From: Bathymodiolus brooksi
Taxonomy: Eukaryota; Mollusca; Bivalvia; Mytilida; Modiolidae
DNA length: 64,000 nucleotides
Reading direction: 5' to 3'
Assembly: GCA_963680875.1 (NCBI GenBank)
Contig: OY804579.1
Span: 49,936,536 to 50,000,535, forward strand
Within the stretch, counting starts at the first letter, position 1. Each line of letters starts with the position of its first letter. A model generated the notes under the pieces. That model made no database searches, was not told where the DNA came from, and saw only the letters and a list, made by a program, of their open reading frames with translations. The translations under genes were made by a program, and so were the position numbers. Below, piece by piece: positions 11,477-23,400 of this stretch.

Positions 11477-11992
11477 TATTGTTTTATACTATTTTTTGTC
11501 TAAAAAAATAATATACTAGACAAAAAGTGATATACAAATCACCAAATTGCCAAGTACTCACAGATTACCTATATTATGAGTGAGTGTATATGCAAATATT
11601 GTTTAATGGCAAGTAAAAAGTTTTTTCCATTAAATCATACTGGAAGAAGTCTATTTTTTTCTTGTACAAAATTTGCATGCTGGATTGTTGTAGCGTTAGC
11701 TGAGTTATGTAATAGTCTACAGAAGACACTACATCTCAACAGAACAGATTATCAGTAATTTCTTGTTTTTTCTCTTTAATTCTACTTGTTTTTCAAAGCT
11801 AGGCAAGTACTAGTTACATACAATATTTGGTTGAAACAAATCTGAAGTTAAGTCTCAATCTCCTTGTACTTCAAATGAGGATTAATTAGATTAATTTGTA
11901 ATAGTATCTCAATGCTTGACCATCATTAAAAAAAGTTTAGTTTTTCACACTGAAAGCAACAGAAATAACTAATTAATCATTTTGTGTATTCA

Positions 11993-12737
11993 TAAGTGAG
12001 TGATTGTTGTTTAATGCCAAAATGAGCAATTTTTTAGCTATATCATGGCAAGAACAAGTTAATTTTCAATGAGATGATGATGAGGTCTGCTTTGTACTAG
12101 ACCAACATGCTTAGTTGGATTTTTATAGTGCTAGCTCACTGAAACAACAGTCCGTGTATAAACATGTCGCCCCACTCGGACACATTATCCTGATTCCGAG
12201 CCAACCAGTCTTTGTTGCGTGCCTGGCAGAGAAGTAACAAACAAGATGTTGCACGCTACGTCGTGCTAAGAATACCCCCACTCGTTCATTTGTAAGTAAC
12301 ACGGTAAACAGGAAGTAGATGTGCGGTAAACCTGGAAAGGGGCGACACGGTACAAGTCACCATGCCAAAGCCATATATCAAATATAAAATCATTTCTTCC
12401 AGTAGAAGCTGAGATAACTGTTACGAAAGTTTTCATTACGGCAAACATGAAAAATTCTAAGTCGCACTGTAAACAGGAAGTAGATGTGCGGTAAACCTGG
12501 AAAGGGGAGACACGGTACAAGTCGCCATGCCAAAGCCATATATCAAATATAAAATCATTTCTTCCAGTAGAAGCAGAGATGTCTGTTACGAAAGTGTGAA
12601 CGGACGGATGGACGGACAAGGTGATTGTAATATATAATACCAATTTTATAATCTTTGGTTTGACCCGATTGGTGCTCAAACCCACAATCTACCGCACTCA
12701 AGGCGAGCACGCTAACTATTACACCACAGATGCGGTT
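11993..12737 (-). mobile_element. tRNA-derived SINE, family B, interrupted
   Basis: The minus strand begins with a tRNA-like head: A-box-like TGGTGTAATAGTTAGCGTGC, then B box GTGGGTTTGAGC. It ends near 11997 with a tail containing AACAATCACTCAC. Between about 12290 and 12600 the SINE is interrupted by an unrelated block present twice (12298-12435 and 12470-12600). Confidence 0.72.
12298..12612. repeat. Direct duplication, ~165-bp period
   Basis: Two copies share AAACAGGAAGTAGATGTGCG, CCATGCCAAAGCCATATATC and CATTTCTTCCAGTAGAAGC with few differences. The second copy is followed by GGACGGATGGACGGAC, a tail motif typical of mollusc dispersed repeats. Short open frames here are repeat-derived. 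Confidence 0.8.
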
Positions 12738-12868
12738 AACAACTGATTGGAAACATTCGAAATGAAAGAAGATAAAGATATAAGTTTTTTCACTCAAGAC
12801 AAATAGGAATATGTGATATCATTTTATAACTGATGATGAACACAAAGGGACATAACTCTAATACATAC

Positions 12869-12946
12869 CCTGTTTTTACTTTCACATAACAACTCGACCA
12901 CATCACTTCTAAGAGTGTCTTTGTTTTTATCTAAGAATTTCTGAAC
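12869..12946 (-). CDS. MYO15: Myosin exon: FLDKN segment
   Basis: A 26-codon exon, VQKFLDKNKDTLRSD to CESKNR. It is the conserved segment after the YAGKI block in myosin motors. Both boundaries are in phase 0, with acceptor TTATAG and donor AGG|GTATGT. Confidence 0.93.
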
Positions 12947-14368
12947 CTATAATGAAGACAAGTTAATTCATCATTTAATTTTTGGGTTTTATTACCCATA
13001 AAAAAAATAAAACAATGCATTTGTCATATCATTTATTATAAACAGTTTTTATCCTGCCAGGTAAGAATCATGTTAAACATAGCTATGTTCAGTAAACCAG
13101 CTGTCTGTGAAATATGACAATAATTAATTTTAGGAAATGTGAATCTTAATTTTCAAAATAAAATTGCATGTGATTACAACAGCATTTTTACAATTTACAC
13201 TTTAAATTTTTCATATTCCGTAAAAATACACATTTTTGTTAAAAAAAACATTAATGGATTTTGGTTTGATACTGCCACTACAACATAAAATGCATGTAGG
13301 CTTACTTAATGGAGGCATGAAAATACATGTATTAAGTTTTATATATGAGATAACTATTTTGGTGTTTTTTTTAACTCAAGTTGAAGTTTTTTTTTTATAA
13401 ATAATTTGTGCATAGATTTGTTTTTACCAGTATACTTACAAAGACAATACACATGTTCCTGTGGAAGTCATAGTTTGTATAACGGTTCAACATGGGTAAA
13501 ATTATTTTTATTCCATTTTATTTCTCACTATAGCTCAGGATAAAGTTTTTACAAAAATAATATTACCCATGTTAAAACTACATATTTCACTGCAGGATAA
13601 TTGTGACCAACACTTCTTATGTAGTCAATTCTTGCGACTGAATCTTTTTGATAGTTTTCGTAATTGTTCGAGCAAGGAATTGCCTTTGTTCAGCTCAATT
13701 TTACAACAACTTAATTTGTAAAATGAGCATAGAAGAATTCCCCAGCCTGTTGATATATTGAAGCAGAAATTTTATGACTCAATCATATATATGAAAGCTG
13801 AAAAGTTTACCAATTCCAGTGGCATGTCTGTATTTTCCTGTATACAGGAAGTGACCCCACCCTCTCCTGCGAGTACTTCTTACAATCACTTAAAGTTAAC
13901 CAATTGGCCAATAAGTTTTTAAACTCTAGTTAAACACAGATCTTATTGCAGAAAAGTAAAAAAAATATATACCGGTATAGCGGAAATGAAAAAAAATCAC
14001 TTTCTGAAAAAATTGTTGAAATGCAATGTGTCCTGGATGAAAATGTAAATCAACATGACAATGAACACATGGAATTTGATATCTGAAACTGACATCTGGC
14101 TTTGATACATAATGTGGATTTTATATGTGTATCAATACAGAAATGAAATACAATGGAACCTGTCTAATCTGACACACCAAGGGACCAGGGAAATGTGTCG
14201 GATTGTACTGGATGTCAGAATACTCAGGTTTTATTTTAGTTAACAGAAATACTTTGAGACCATAAATTTTTGGTGGATGTCACAAGATGTTGGAAAACTC
14301 GGGTGTCGGATTGCACATGTTCCACTATACCTTAATAACAAAATATGTGAATGAGAAAAAAAACTTAC
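12947..14368 (-). other. Myosin intron with one MITE
   Basis: An intron of 1422 bases. The MITE at 14151-14327 is the only element recognised; the remainder is AT-rich and holds nothing I can name. Confidence 0.5.
14151..14327. mobile_element. MITE, pogo-like termini
   Basis: Starts CAATGGAACCTGTCTAATCTG, ends GTCGGATTGCACATGTTCCAC and is flanked by TA. The subterminal CTGTCTAATCTGAC / GTCGGATT pair is inverted. It belongs to the same broad family as 9017-9175. Confidence 0.72.
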
Positions 14369-14722
14369 ATTATATTTGATTTTTCCTGCGTAGTGACGGA
14401 CAAAAAATTCTGGATCCGACATCCTTGGTTTTTCATACAATGGATTATCAGCATGATGAAAATGACATTTTTCTAAGAATGAGGTGTCTGATGCTTGTGG
14501 AAAACTACACTCATCGTCCAGAATGGACAATATTCCTGCTGGTTTACTGGCTAACAAGTCTATCACCGGCTGATTATCCTGAAATTCTATGTGGTGCCAG
14601 TCAATATTTTCCTTTGAATATTCATTTTGTTCTATTCTAAATATGTGTTGGTTGAAAAAGAATTGCATTGTCTCATTAGCATAATTTATGTTGAGCTGTT
14701 CAAAACCGTTTGTGTGAAAATC
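14369..14722 (-). CDS. MYO15: Myosin exon: relay helix and lower 50-kDa core
   Basis: The largest exon, 118 codons in phase 0 at both ends. It reads DFHTNGFEQLNINYANE, then EQNEYSKENIDW, DNQPVIDLL, ILDDECSFPQASD, LEKCHFHHADNPLY and ends RHYAGKIKYN. The ILDDECSFPQASDTSFL and CHFHHADNPLY blocks are the strongest class XV signal in the gene. Confidence 0.97.
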
Positions 14723-15664
14723 CTGAAAATAAAAAAAATAATACAAGTTTCAAAATAATGTTGAAGAGGTTCTGATTGGCTAAAAAGCAAAACCTAAGAA
14801 ATTCTAGAGATGTACATATAAAACAGTAATAATGAGAGAGTAAAATATTCCTCAACTTTTACTCATGAATTTACAAAATTCAAAGAAGTCTTTTTCTTGT
14901 AACTTCATAATTGGTGAATTTTTTAATTCAATTTTTCTGTGAACGGAGATTGTGATTTTATAGTGTGTGATTTGCGACTGCACAAGCTCCTGTTTCCTCT
15001 CTTTTTCAATTGGTCTATATCATAGTATAACTGCTAAACACATTTTCCTTTACATATTTGTATATGCTGCTGTATTGCAGGCAACAGGGAATACAGGTTT
15101 TGTTAATATTGCTTTTACCAGAAGGGATATGGATGTAAATTAACATGAGAGGAAGAATACATTTTTATAAACAAGTTTCTGTTAAATGATGTCTTAATTC
15201 TGTTTTGTATGAATTGCTGTCATAAAAGACACATTTTACTGAATTTGCATATTAAGGGAGTGAGTGATTGCTGTTTAATGCCAAATTAGCAATTTTTCAG
15301 CTATATCAAGGCGAGAAGAAGTTACATTCGATGAGATGATAATGATGTCCACATTGTATTATATCAACATGCTTACTTGGATTTTTATAGTGATAGCTCA
15401 CTGACACTACAGTCCACGGTTAGAAATTTTGCTTCATTTGGACACATTATCCTGATTAGCTTTCTCCTTAATGCTGCATGCTTAACAGAGATGCAACAAA
15501 TACTAATTTCATAGTCTGATTTGACCTGATTGGAGCTTGAACCCACGATCTACCGCACTCAAGTCGATCATTCTTACCATTACACAAGCGATGCTGTTTT
15601 GCGTTTTAAGGATTATAATTCTTCTTGTGTGTTTTTATCCAAAATACATTTTAATGTTTCTCAC
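14723..15664 (-). other. Myosin intron
   Basis: 942 bases. It contains a family B SINE on the side of the adjoining upstream exon, at 15258-15597; the rest holds nothing I can name. Confidence 0.6.
15258..15597 (-). mobile_element. tRNA-derived SINE, family B
   Basis: The minus-strand head has GTGTAATGGTAAGAATGATC and the B box GTGGGTTCAAGCTCC. The body includes GGATAATGTGTCC and GTGAGCTATCACTATAAAAA. The 3' tail is AACAGCAATCACTCAC. The head end is about 70 bases from the donor of exon 15665-15794. Confidence 0.8.
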
Positions 15665-15794
15665 CTCAAAACCAAATATATCAAGGACTGCAAGTGCAGT
15701 TGATTTTTCTCTTTCTGCACGACATGTGATTAGGTTAATCCTCTCTACTAACCATGTAAATAATCTACTGTACAGAGCTTTAGCAATGGCATCC
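15665..15794 (-). CDS. MYO15: Myosin exon: switch II
   Basis: Encodes [20 protein letters not shown], then [22 protein letters not shown] is switch II, which senses the gamma-phosphate. DAIAK is the anchor for the TEDS position. It leaves in phase 0 with donor GAG|GTGAGA. Confidence 0.96.
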
Positions 15795-15855
15795 CTGTAA
15801 AATAAAGACTAGAAAATTAATTCCCATAATGCATTGTTCTCATTGATTTTAGTTA

Positions 15856-16033
15856 CAATAGTCACCCTCTTATAAAGTCTTATAAAGACAACCTTTCTTA
15901 TCAGACCAGATTTCAGATGTATTGAGATAGCAAAGTACATGTACTACTAAATTCCCCCCCCCCCCCCCATCACAGGTCACCCCTTTTATAAGGCCACTTT
16001 AGTAGGGATGACTTTACAAAAGCGGGACTACTG
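15856..16033. mobile_element. MITE, AGTAGTCCC family
   Basis: Starts CAATAGTCACCCTCTTATAA, ends GGGACTACTG and is flanked by TA. A 15-base poly-C run (15954-15968) lies inside. Relatives are at 30018, 46930 and 57610. In the last of these the interior has become a minisatellite. Confidence 0.72.
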
Positions 16034-16340
16034 TAAACGGAATGGCAGTTAATATTCACTTATTGTAGTGACTAGGTTTAATGGTAATGGAAGCAGAAGT
16101 TTCTGGCGAAAAAAAACCCAGAGTATAAGTAACCTGGTAACCGCATACACATAAGGTATCAATCAAGCTGTGAGATGGTCTTATTACATATATCTCATTG
16201 GTGAAAATGAAATTTATCTCAAATTTAAATTTAATTGATTGATTATTAATTGATAGTTGGTTTTTTTTATAGTTCAAAATATTTATTCAGAAACATAACA
16301 TTTTTTATTTCATGCCAACATAATGCTACAACTGTTCAGG

Positions 16341-17370
16341 TCTACTGAAACTGTCTCTGATCATGTTTACTGAAACTGTCTCTGATCATGTTTCTTGAAA
16401 CTGTCTCTGATCATGTTTACTGAAACTGTCTCTGATCATGTTTCCTGAAACTGTCTCTGATCATGTTTACTGAAACTTTCTCTGATCATGTTTCCTGAAA
16501 CTTTCTCTGATCATGTTTCCTGACACTGTCTCTGATCATGTTTACTGAAACTTTCTCTGATCATGTTTACTGAAACTGTCTCTGATCATGTTTCCTGAAA
16601 CTGTCTCTGATCATGTTTCCTGAAACTGTCTCTGATCATGTTTCCTGAAACTGTCTCTGATCATGTTTCCTGAAACTGTCTCTGATCATGTTTCCTGAAA
16701 CTGTCTCTGATCATGTTTCCTGAAACTGTCTCTGATCATGTTTCCTGAAACTGTCTCTGATCATGTTTCCTGAAACTGTCTCTGATCATGTTTCCTGAAA
16801 CTGTCTCTGATCATGTTTCCTGAAACTGTCTCTGATCATGTTTACTGAAACTGTCTCTGATCATGTTTCTTGAAACTGTCTCTGATCATGTTTACTGAAA
16901 CTGTCTCTGATCATGTTTCCTGAAACTGTCTCTGATCATGTTTACTGAAACTTTCTCTGATCATGTTTCCTGACACTGTCTCTGATCATGTTTCCTGACA
17001 CTGTCTCTGATCATGTTTCCTGAAACTGTCTCTGATCATGTTTCCTGAAACTGTCTCTGATCATGTTTCCTGAAACTGTCTCTGATCATGTTTCCTGAAA
17101 CTGTCTCTGATCATGTTTCCTGAAACTGTCTCTGATCATGTTTCCTGAAACTGTCTCTGATCATGTTTCCTGAAACTGTCTCTGATCATGTTTCCTAAAA
17201 CTGTCTCTGATCATGTTTCCTGAAACTGTCTCTAATCATGTTTCCTGAAACTGTCTCTGATCATGTTTCCTGAAACTGTCTCTGATCATGTTTCCTGAAA
17301 CTGTCTCTGATCATGTTTCCTGAAACTGTCTCTGATCATGTTTCCTGAAACTTTCTCTGATCATGTTTCC
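16341..17370. repeat. 25-bp minisatellite, ~41 copies
   Basis: The unit is CTGATCATGTTTCCTGAAACTGTCT with few variants (TTTACT for TTTCCT, CTTTCT for CTGTCT). Variant units recur in blocks, for example the same TTTACT/TTTCTT run near 16347 and 16837, which indicates segmental spread. Each unit holds the palindrome TGATCA. Confidence 0.95.
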
Positions 17371-17394
17371 GGTTGGGTTACATGTACACATGTA

Positions 17395-17758
17395 TTAATT
17401 GATTGTTGTTTCAACTCAAATGAGTAGAATTTCAGCTATATTTATGACAAGAACAAGTAACATTTGATGAGATGATAATGATATCCACTTTTTACTACAC
17501 TAACACACTTAGTTGGATTTTTATAGTGTGAGCTCATTGAAACAATAGTCCAAGCGTAGACATGTCACTCCATTTGAACACATTATCCTGATTCCGACCC
17601 AACCAGTCTTTGCTCTTTCTCCTTAATACTTCATGCTTAGCGGAGAAGAATCAAAAACCAGTTTCATAGACTTTAATTTGACCTGACCACGGTTAAAACA
17701 CATGACCTACCACACTTGAGGAAAGGACGCAAACCATTACACATCACCGATGCAATTT
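17395..17758 (-). mobile_element. tRNA-derived SINE, family B
   Basis: A full-length diverged minus-strand copy. The B box has decayed to ATGTGTTTTAACC. The body has GGATAATGTGTTC and CCAACTAAGTGTGTTAG. It abuts the 25-bp array on one side and ends about 20 bases from the donor of exon 17779-17837. Confidence 0.75.
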
Positions 17759-17778
17759 GAAATGTAAGTGAAATTTAC

Positions 17779-17837
17779 CTAGAATCTAATGCTTGATCAA
17801 TGTTGTATGGTGAAACTACTCGATCTCCTCTTGTTTC
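17779..17837 (-). CDS. MYO15: Myosin exon: cardiomyopathy-loop/TEDS region
   Basis: A 59-base exon encoding ETRGDRVVSPYNIDQALDS plus two bases of an Arg codon. The Asp of RGD lies 16 residues before DAIAK, the TEDS-rule position. An acidic residue there means no heavy-chain phosphorylation is needed for actin activation. The acceptor is GATTCCAG and the donor is CTAG|GTAAAT. Confidence 0.94.
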
Positions 17838-18576
17838 CTGGAATCAAAATACATTTAAAATATTTAACATCAACCCTATTCTATTGTTAAGGAGCGGTCA
17901 TACTATACGATTTTCGGTCCGATTTTTCCTTTCAACAAAAACTATATTTCATGAACACAAAAGTCAAATCGAATGGAATGTCGGGCTGTGTGAACACTTG
18001 GCCATTTGAATTACCTGTGCAACAGATGCAGAATCGTTTGGAATTAGGATGTAAAATCGTACAATGTGACAGCAACTTTAAATTTTCAACACATAATTTT
18101 TTTTTAATTTCTGTTACTTTTTGAGATAATTACTTTTCCCTGAGAAAAGTCATTCTGTGTACATAGGGTTTGTCAAACTTCCAATAAAGACCACAGCATT
18201 ATATTTGAGTTATTTAAGTTAATGAACAAACGAAATATCTTTCAAAAAAATTAACAATATGTTTTCATTCTAACAACTTTGCCACACTTGAGCTTTGAAC
18301 CACAACTTTACTAAAAAACAATGAAATAATTAAATAAAATATTTAGGCAGAAAATGTTTAACTAACCACTCGTAAATGACTAGAAGTAAAGAGTTGTTAT
18401 CGTTACTTAAGTTACCACTAAGATAGAGGACGACAAATTAGGTGAGAATGGTTTTTTTCCATGATTTTAGGTTTACAGATAGGTTTGGTTAAAGATTAAA
18501 CAGCAAAGAAACTGTCTTTTCACTTACGATGCGACATGTAAATTCCTTATTCAATCATATAATAAATAAGACTTAC
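17838..18576 (-). other. Myosin intron, no element seen
   Basis: 739 bases of AT-rich sequence. I see no repeat or exon. Confidence 0.6.
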
Positions 18577-18852
18577 TGTGACTTTGCTGGTAAGAGCTTG
18601 TTTGAGCCAATCTTCTGACAGCTGTAAGAGATGTGATATCCATTTTATCTCTGCATCGTTACCCAATAATACAGTATCATGGGAGGAGTCATGCACTCGT
18701 TTAAAGTAAATATTCCCAATGTGTAAAACTGCTGCTAGTATTTTGTAGATTGTGTCCTTTTCATTTCCTTCAAAGTTCAACACATGCATAGCACCGGTCA
18801 AAACACGAAAATTTTCAGCATCATCACGACCAGGAATATCACAATTTCCACC
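18577..18852 (-). CDS. MYO15: Myosin exon: upper 50-kDa domain
   Basis: 92 codons, phase 0 at both ends. It reads GGNCDIPGRDDAENFRVL, then KILAAVLHIGNIYF and LKQALTSKVT. YLNQ of the previous exon followed by GGNCD, and the LHIGNI block, are landmarks of the motor core. The donor is ACA|GTAAGT. Confidence 0.96.
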
Positions 18853-19367
18853 CTGAAAATAAAATGAAAAGATTAAGTTTCTTTGTTGTATAAATAGAAA
18901 CTATACAGCTTTATGAATTTTTTTTTTTTTTTTTATTCCTTTCCTTAATACTCTCATAGCAAGATTTGAATTAATTAAAAAAAGATTTTTTTTTTAAATT
19001 TACCGAATGGAAACCAAATGTGGGACAGACGGATGTACAAACATGGGTAAAATTTAATGCCCCCTGATGCCTAGGGACAGGGGAATAATTAAACATGTGA
19101 TTCTATCACACCTAATTAAAATTTACGTAATCTGTTGATTTATTTAACATAAAATTTACAACTATTTTTATTTTTTAATGCCATATTATTTCAATTTGAT
19201 CAGCAGTTAGTAATCACATAACAATGGCATCAAACTTTTTTATGATTTAACTAGTCAAATTCAGCTGTTTTACATCTTTTTATATCTTTTACACTTAATT
19301 GGCACAAAAACATAATCTACCAGGTATGCTTTAGAAGAACAATTTATCATACAGGGTATCTCATTAC

Positions 19368-19481
19368 CTGATTAAGATAAAAGTATTTTGACGCTGATTG
19401 CAGACCATACTTTTTCTTTTCTTCAACTGTCATACCAGCCAACATTTCATAAAAGACATGATAGTTTCTCTCATCTGTTGC
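19368..19481 (-). CDS. MYO15: Myosin exon: [11 protein letters not shown] block
   Basis: 38 codons in phase 0, [16 protein letters not shown] to ASKYFYLNQ. The ERNYHVFY block is nearly invariant in myosins. The acceptor is TTTGCAG and the donor is CAG|GTAATG. Confidence 0.96.
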
Positions 19482-20285
19482 CTGCAAAGACAATAAAAAA
19501 AATAACATTAATAAATTTTATTTACGAATATGCAAAATTTTCAAACCATTCGACAAAAAAAAAAATTACAAAATATAATATTGTCCATATATACTTTTGC
19601 ATTCTAATCATAATATTAAGATGATGTGTATTATGTGAAAAATTAATCATAGTGCAGCTGTACTTATTTGATTTTGAGAAAAATGGGAAATTTGAAATTT
19701 CGACCAAAAATATCAAAATTATACTCAGAAAAAAAAAATCCTGAACAACTATGATCACAACTCAATTCATGTGAATATAAATAAAATACATCAAAATACA
19801 ATTTCTTAATTAAATGTAATACACATACTAAAGATTGCTTTGTTTCAACTTTTTATTTCTTGTTCAAAGGCCAATAACTCTTTTCATTTTTCTTGCAAGT
19901 ACAATAATTATAATTTATGTGTCTACAATTACAAACAAAATAAACCAACAGGACATATTCAAAGTAAAAAAACAACTTCCAACATACTATAGCAGAATAG
20001 ACTATGGTACCAGTAAATTGTCTCATTTTTATATCAAAGACGACACATTTTTCTCAATTTATGTACATGAAGTAGATTCTAATTTTTTTCTAAAACCGGT
20101 GAATAGTGCATTCTATTTTTAAACCTAAGGTAGTATATCATTGATTAACTATTGTTTTAACTTCACACAAGCAGTATTTCAGCTATATTCATTACAAGAA
20201 ATATGTCATATACAAGAAGAAAGTGGTAATAGATGGCTTCATTGATTGCTGCAACTTAAATGTGATATAATGGATTTGGATTTTG

Positions 20286-20489
20286 GATGGCGGTCAGTTT
20301 TATTGGTGGAGGAAACCGGAGGACCTGGAGAAAACCACCGACTTGTCGCAATTCACTGACAAACTTTATCACATGTTGTACACCTTGCCCTGATTGGGAA
20401 TCGAACTCACAACATCAGTGGTGATAGGCACTGTTTACATAGGTAGTTGTAAATCCAACTACCATACAATCACAGCCACGACGGCCCCT
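20286..20489 (-). mobile_element. tRNA-derived SINE, family A
   Basis: Minus orientation, with head GGGGCCGTCGTGGCTGTGAT, B box GAGTTCGATTCCC and core GGTTTTCTCCAGGTC. The 3' tail beyond the TATTGTTGAAAG region is missing. Confidence 0.77.
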
Positions 20490-23400
20490 GGGATATATTG
20501 GTAAAGGAAAGGGGGAATAAAATATCTAACCTTCACAAAAATCTTTAAACTATAAAAACTAGAATTCTCTTTCAAAATAGCCACATGTACTTTGAAAAAT
20601 TTCATGTAACACATGATCACGACTACATACTTTTCAATTACAAGGTTTGCTTTTTATTGACATGGCAATACATAAATATACATGTATTTAAATTAAAGTG
20701 ATACAAATTTGTTTTTTTAAAGTTAAGTATTTTTTTGTCGGATGTTAGTTCTGTTCGATGAAGCATGTTAAATAAGACATATCAAACAGAATATATAACT
20801 AATTTAATTTTCTGACACTTTATTATGTAAATATTACCAATACCCAAAAATCATCCCTATAAATGGATTTATTACGAAAGATTTATTCAGAAAAAAAACC
20901 TTTAAATATCAGTTGAAGCAATAAATTTGGTTAAAAGTCGTTTCAGAACTACGGTAAAAAGATTTGATCGGTTTTCCTAGCTAATTTTCGCTTCATAAAG
21001 AGACATTAAATGAATCAAACAAAGTTTTATAAAGTGGACCAATGTTACAAGAATTATTTGTCAATCAAATATTTGACGATATCTTAAAAGTTTGTACAAC
21101 AGTGATCCAGTCTCTATCTAGAAGATTATATTTGTAATTGTTGATGAGTTGTGACATCAACACAACTAAAGTATTATAATATAGCCGTCTTAAAATGAAT
21201 CCTTTGAAAAGTTTCGTAAAATGGAGAGTCGTTTAAAATATGTTTGTAGTATACACATCTTAGATACTAGTTAATTAATCTATAAACTATTCAATTTCTT
21301 GACAATACTTTTAAGAGAAATTCTTAAAATTTCAATTTAAACAGTATAAAATGGGCCTTAAATGTACAATTTAACTTGAGTTTAATTCTAAAAAGAATTC
21401 CAGCCATCTTAATATTACAGTATTTAGTAGTATTTATGCTATATTTTATGTTGTAGAAATGTCAGTGGGAGATCTTACTCTATTGAAATCTTAGAGGTTT
21501 TGCAGGTATGAATTTTACTTGGATTACCTCATGAGCACCAAAATAAACTTTAGGTGGCCCATTGGTTAATTTTGTACTAGAATCCCCATATTCTATCTGA
21601 ACCTTTATTCGGTGCCAAGAATTACTGTGTTAAAATTTCAGAAAGATCAGTCAAATAGAACTACAGATGGAAAACAACGACAACGATTTTCTGGTGGTAA
21701 AAGATATATAAAATTGTAGAATGTAAAGTACAATAGAAAAATTACACTCCACAACTTTCATATCATATGATTGATTGACTTTTGTTTAACATCAAGTGAG
21801 CAGTATTTACGTTATATATGCTACAAGGACAAGTTAACAAACAATGAATGATGAAGGTAAAATGGTGGCACTGAGCAGACGTTTTGATTTCCAAAAGAGG
21901 ATATAATGCATAGGCTCGGAAATTTTCATTGCCATGCATCACTAATGGCCACTAATAACAAACTGTTGCTAATTACGTGCTTCTTTAAGTTATTTTTGAC
22001 ATGCAAGGAATGTGACAAGTCTCCAAACATGAGAAACTCAATTACATTCTTGTCCTAAAGGACAGTTGTTTATTTGATCCACCCCCGCACAATTAGCGGA
22101 TGTCCTGTCTCCTTCATCAGCGGAGAAACTAGGTCTTATTTCAATAACCCCGGGGATCCCAGTGGGTTCTTATCTTATTTGTGTATTATCCCATAATAAT
22201 ATATTTATTGTTATTCATATACAATTTTTAAATATAAAACTGTTTTAAACATGTTTTTATCCCAAAATATTGGTCAAATTTTTCTCCACGGCTGAGTTTA
22301 ATTTAAAGAGTTCTATGACCTTTGAAAAAAAATAATAAACATTGAAAATAACAAATATGTGCTACTATTGATTGAAAATGAAAAGCTTAACACCGACGAC
22401 CGACAATCATAACACGAAACACTCCCACGACAAACCTCGAACTCTTTAACATAGACATTATAATGTGTCATTAGTTGGTGTCAGGCAGGGTTACTAAATA
22501 GGCTACCCATGGCTAAATTTGAAATTTTAAAACATAATAAAATTTATTATACATTTAATGGACTTTCCTTTTTTTAAATGATTCTATTAGGTAAATATAA
22601 TGGATGTTGGTGTATGTAGATAAATATCTCTTCAACTGTGTAAAATTTCACAGCCTTCAGGATATTAATACAATCGGCTGAATGGTATTGCCTAATATAA
22701 GGATATATATATAAAAAAAATTAAATTAAAAAAAAACACATATTTCTATAGGCACAACATTGAAACTTTTATTTATATTTTCTTGTGTACCTCTTAGTAG
22801 ATAAATATTTTCATCAAGTTTTTTTATTAATGTAAACTGAAATTATAGTAAAAACTTTTCAATTTGCATGACACTCACTGAAACATTTATTTATATTTTT
22901 CCTGGTGTACCTCTTAGAGAGTAGATATTTTCATCAAGTTTTTTTTTTTATTAATGTAAACAATTATCGAACGAATTTGAATTTTTCAATTTGAACAGAC
23001 CCGTCCTGCTTCAGAGAACAATCAACATCTTATTTAAAACATAATAGTAAGAGATTATCATCTATTCTAAAATGACGGCCTATATATCGTCAACCAGTAT
23101 ATGTCGGTATATATCTACCTTTAGCACCTGCGCACTCAAATTATCGATTGGAACCAAAAAAACATAATTTAAAAAGTTTCTGTAATGAATAAAAGCCTAC
23201 AAGGCCGTTTCCGTGAGGTCATACACAACAACTACACATTATATTATTTTGTTTACATGTATACACAAATATGCGATGAAAATGCACTCATCTGGGGTTT
23301 TCCCCGACAGATGTCGCTAGCGCTCGGGAAAAATTAATCGAATATAAATGCCCAACCCATGGTTAAATGAGCACAAATCTACGGCTGCCATGAATCATTT

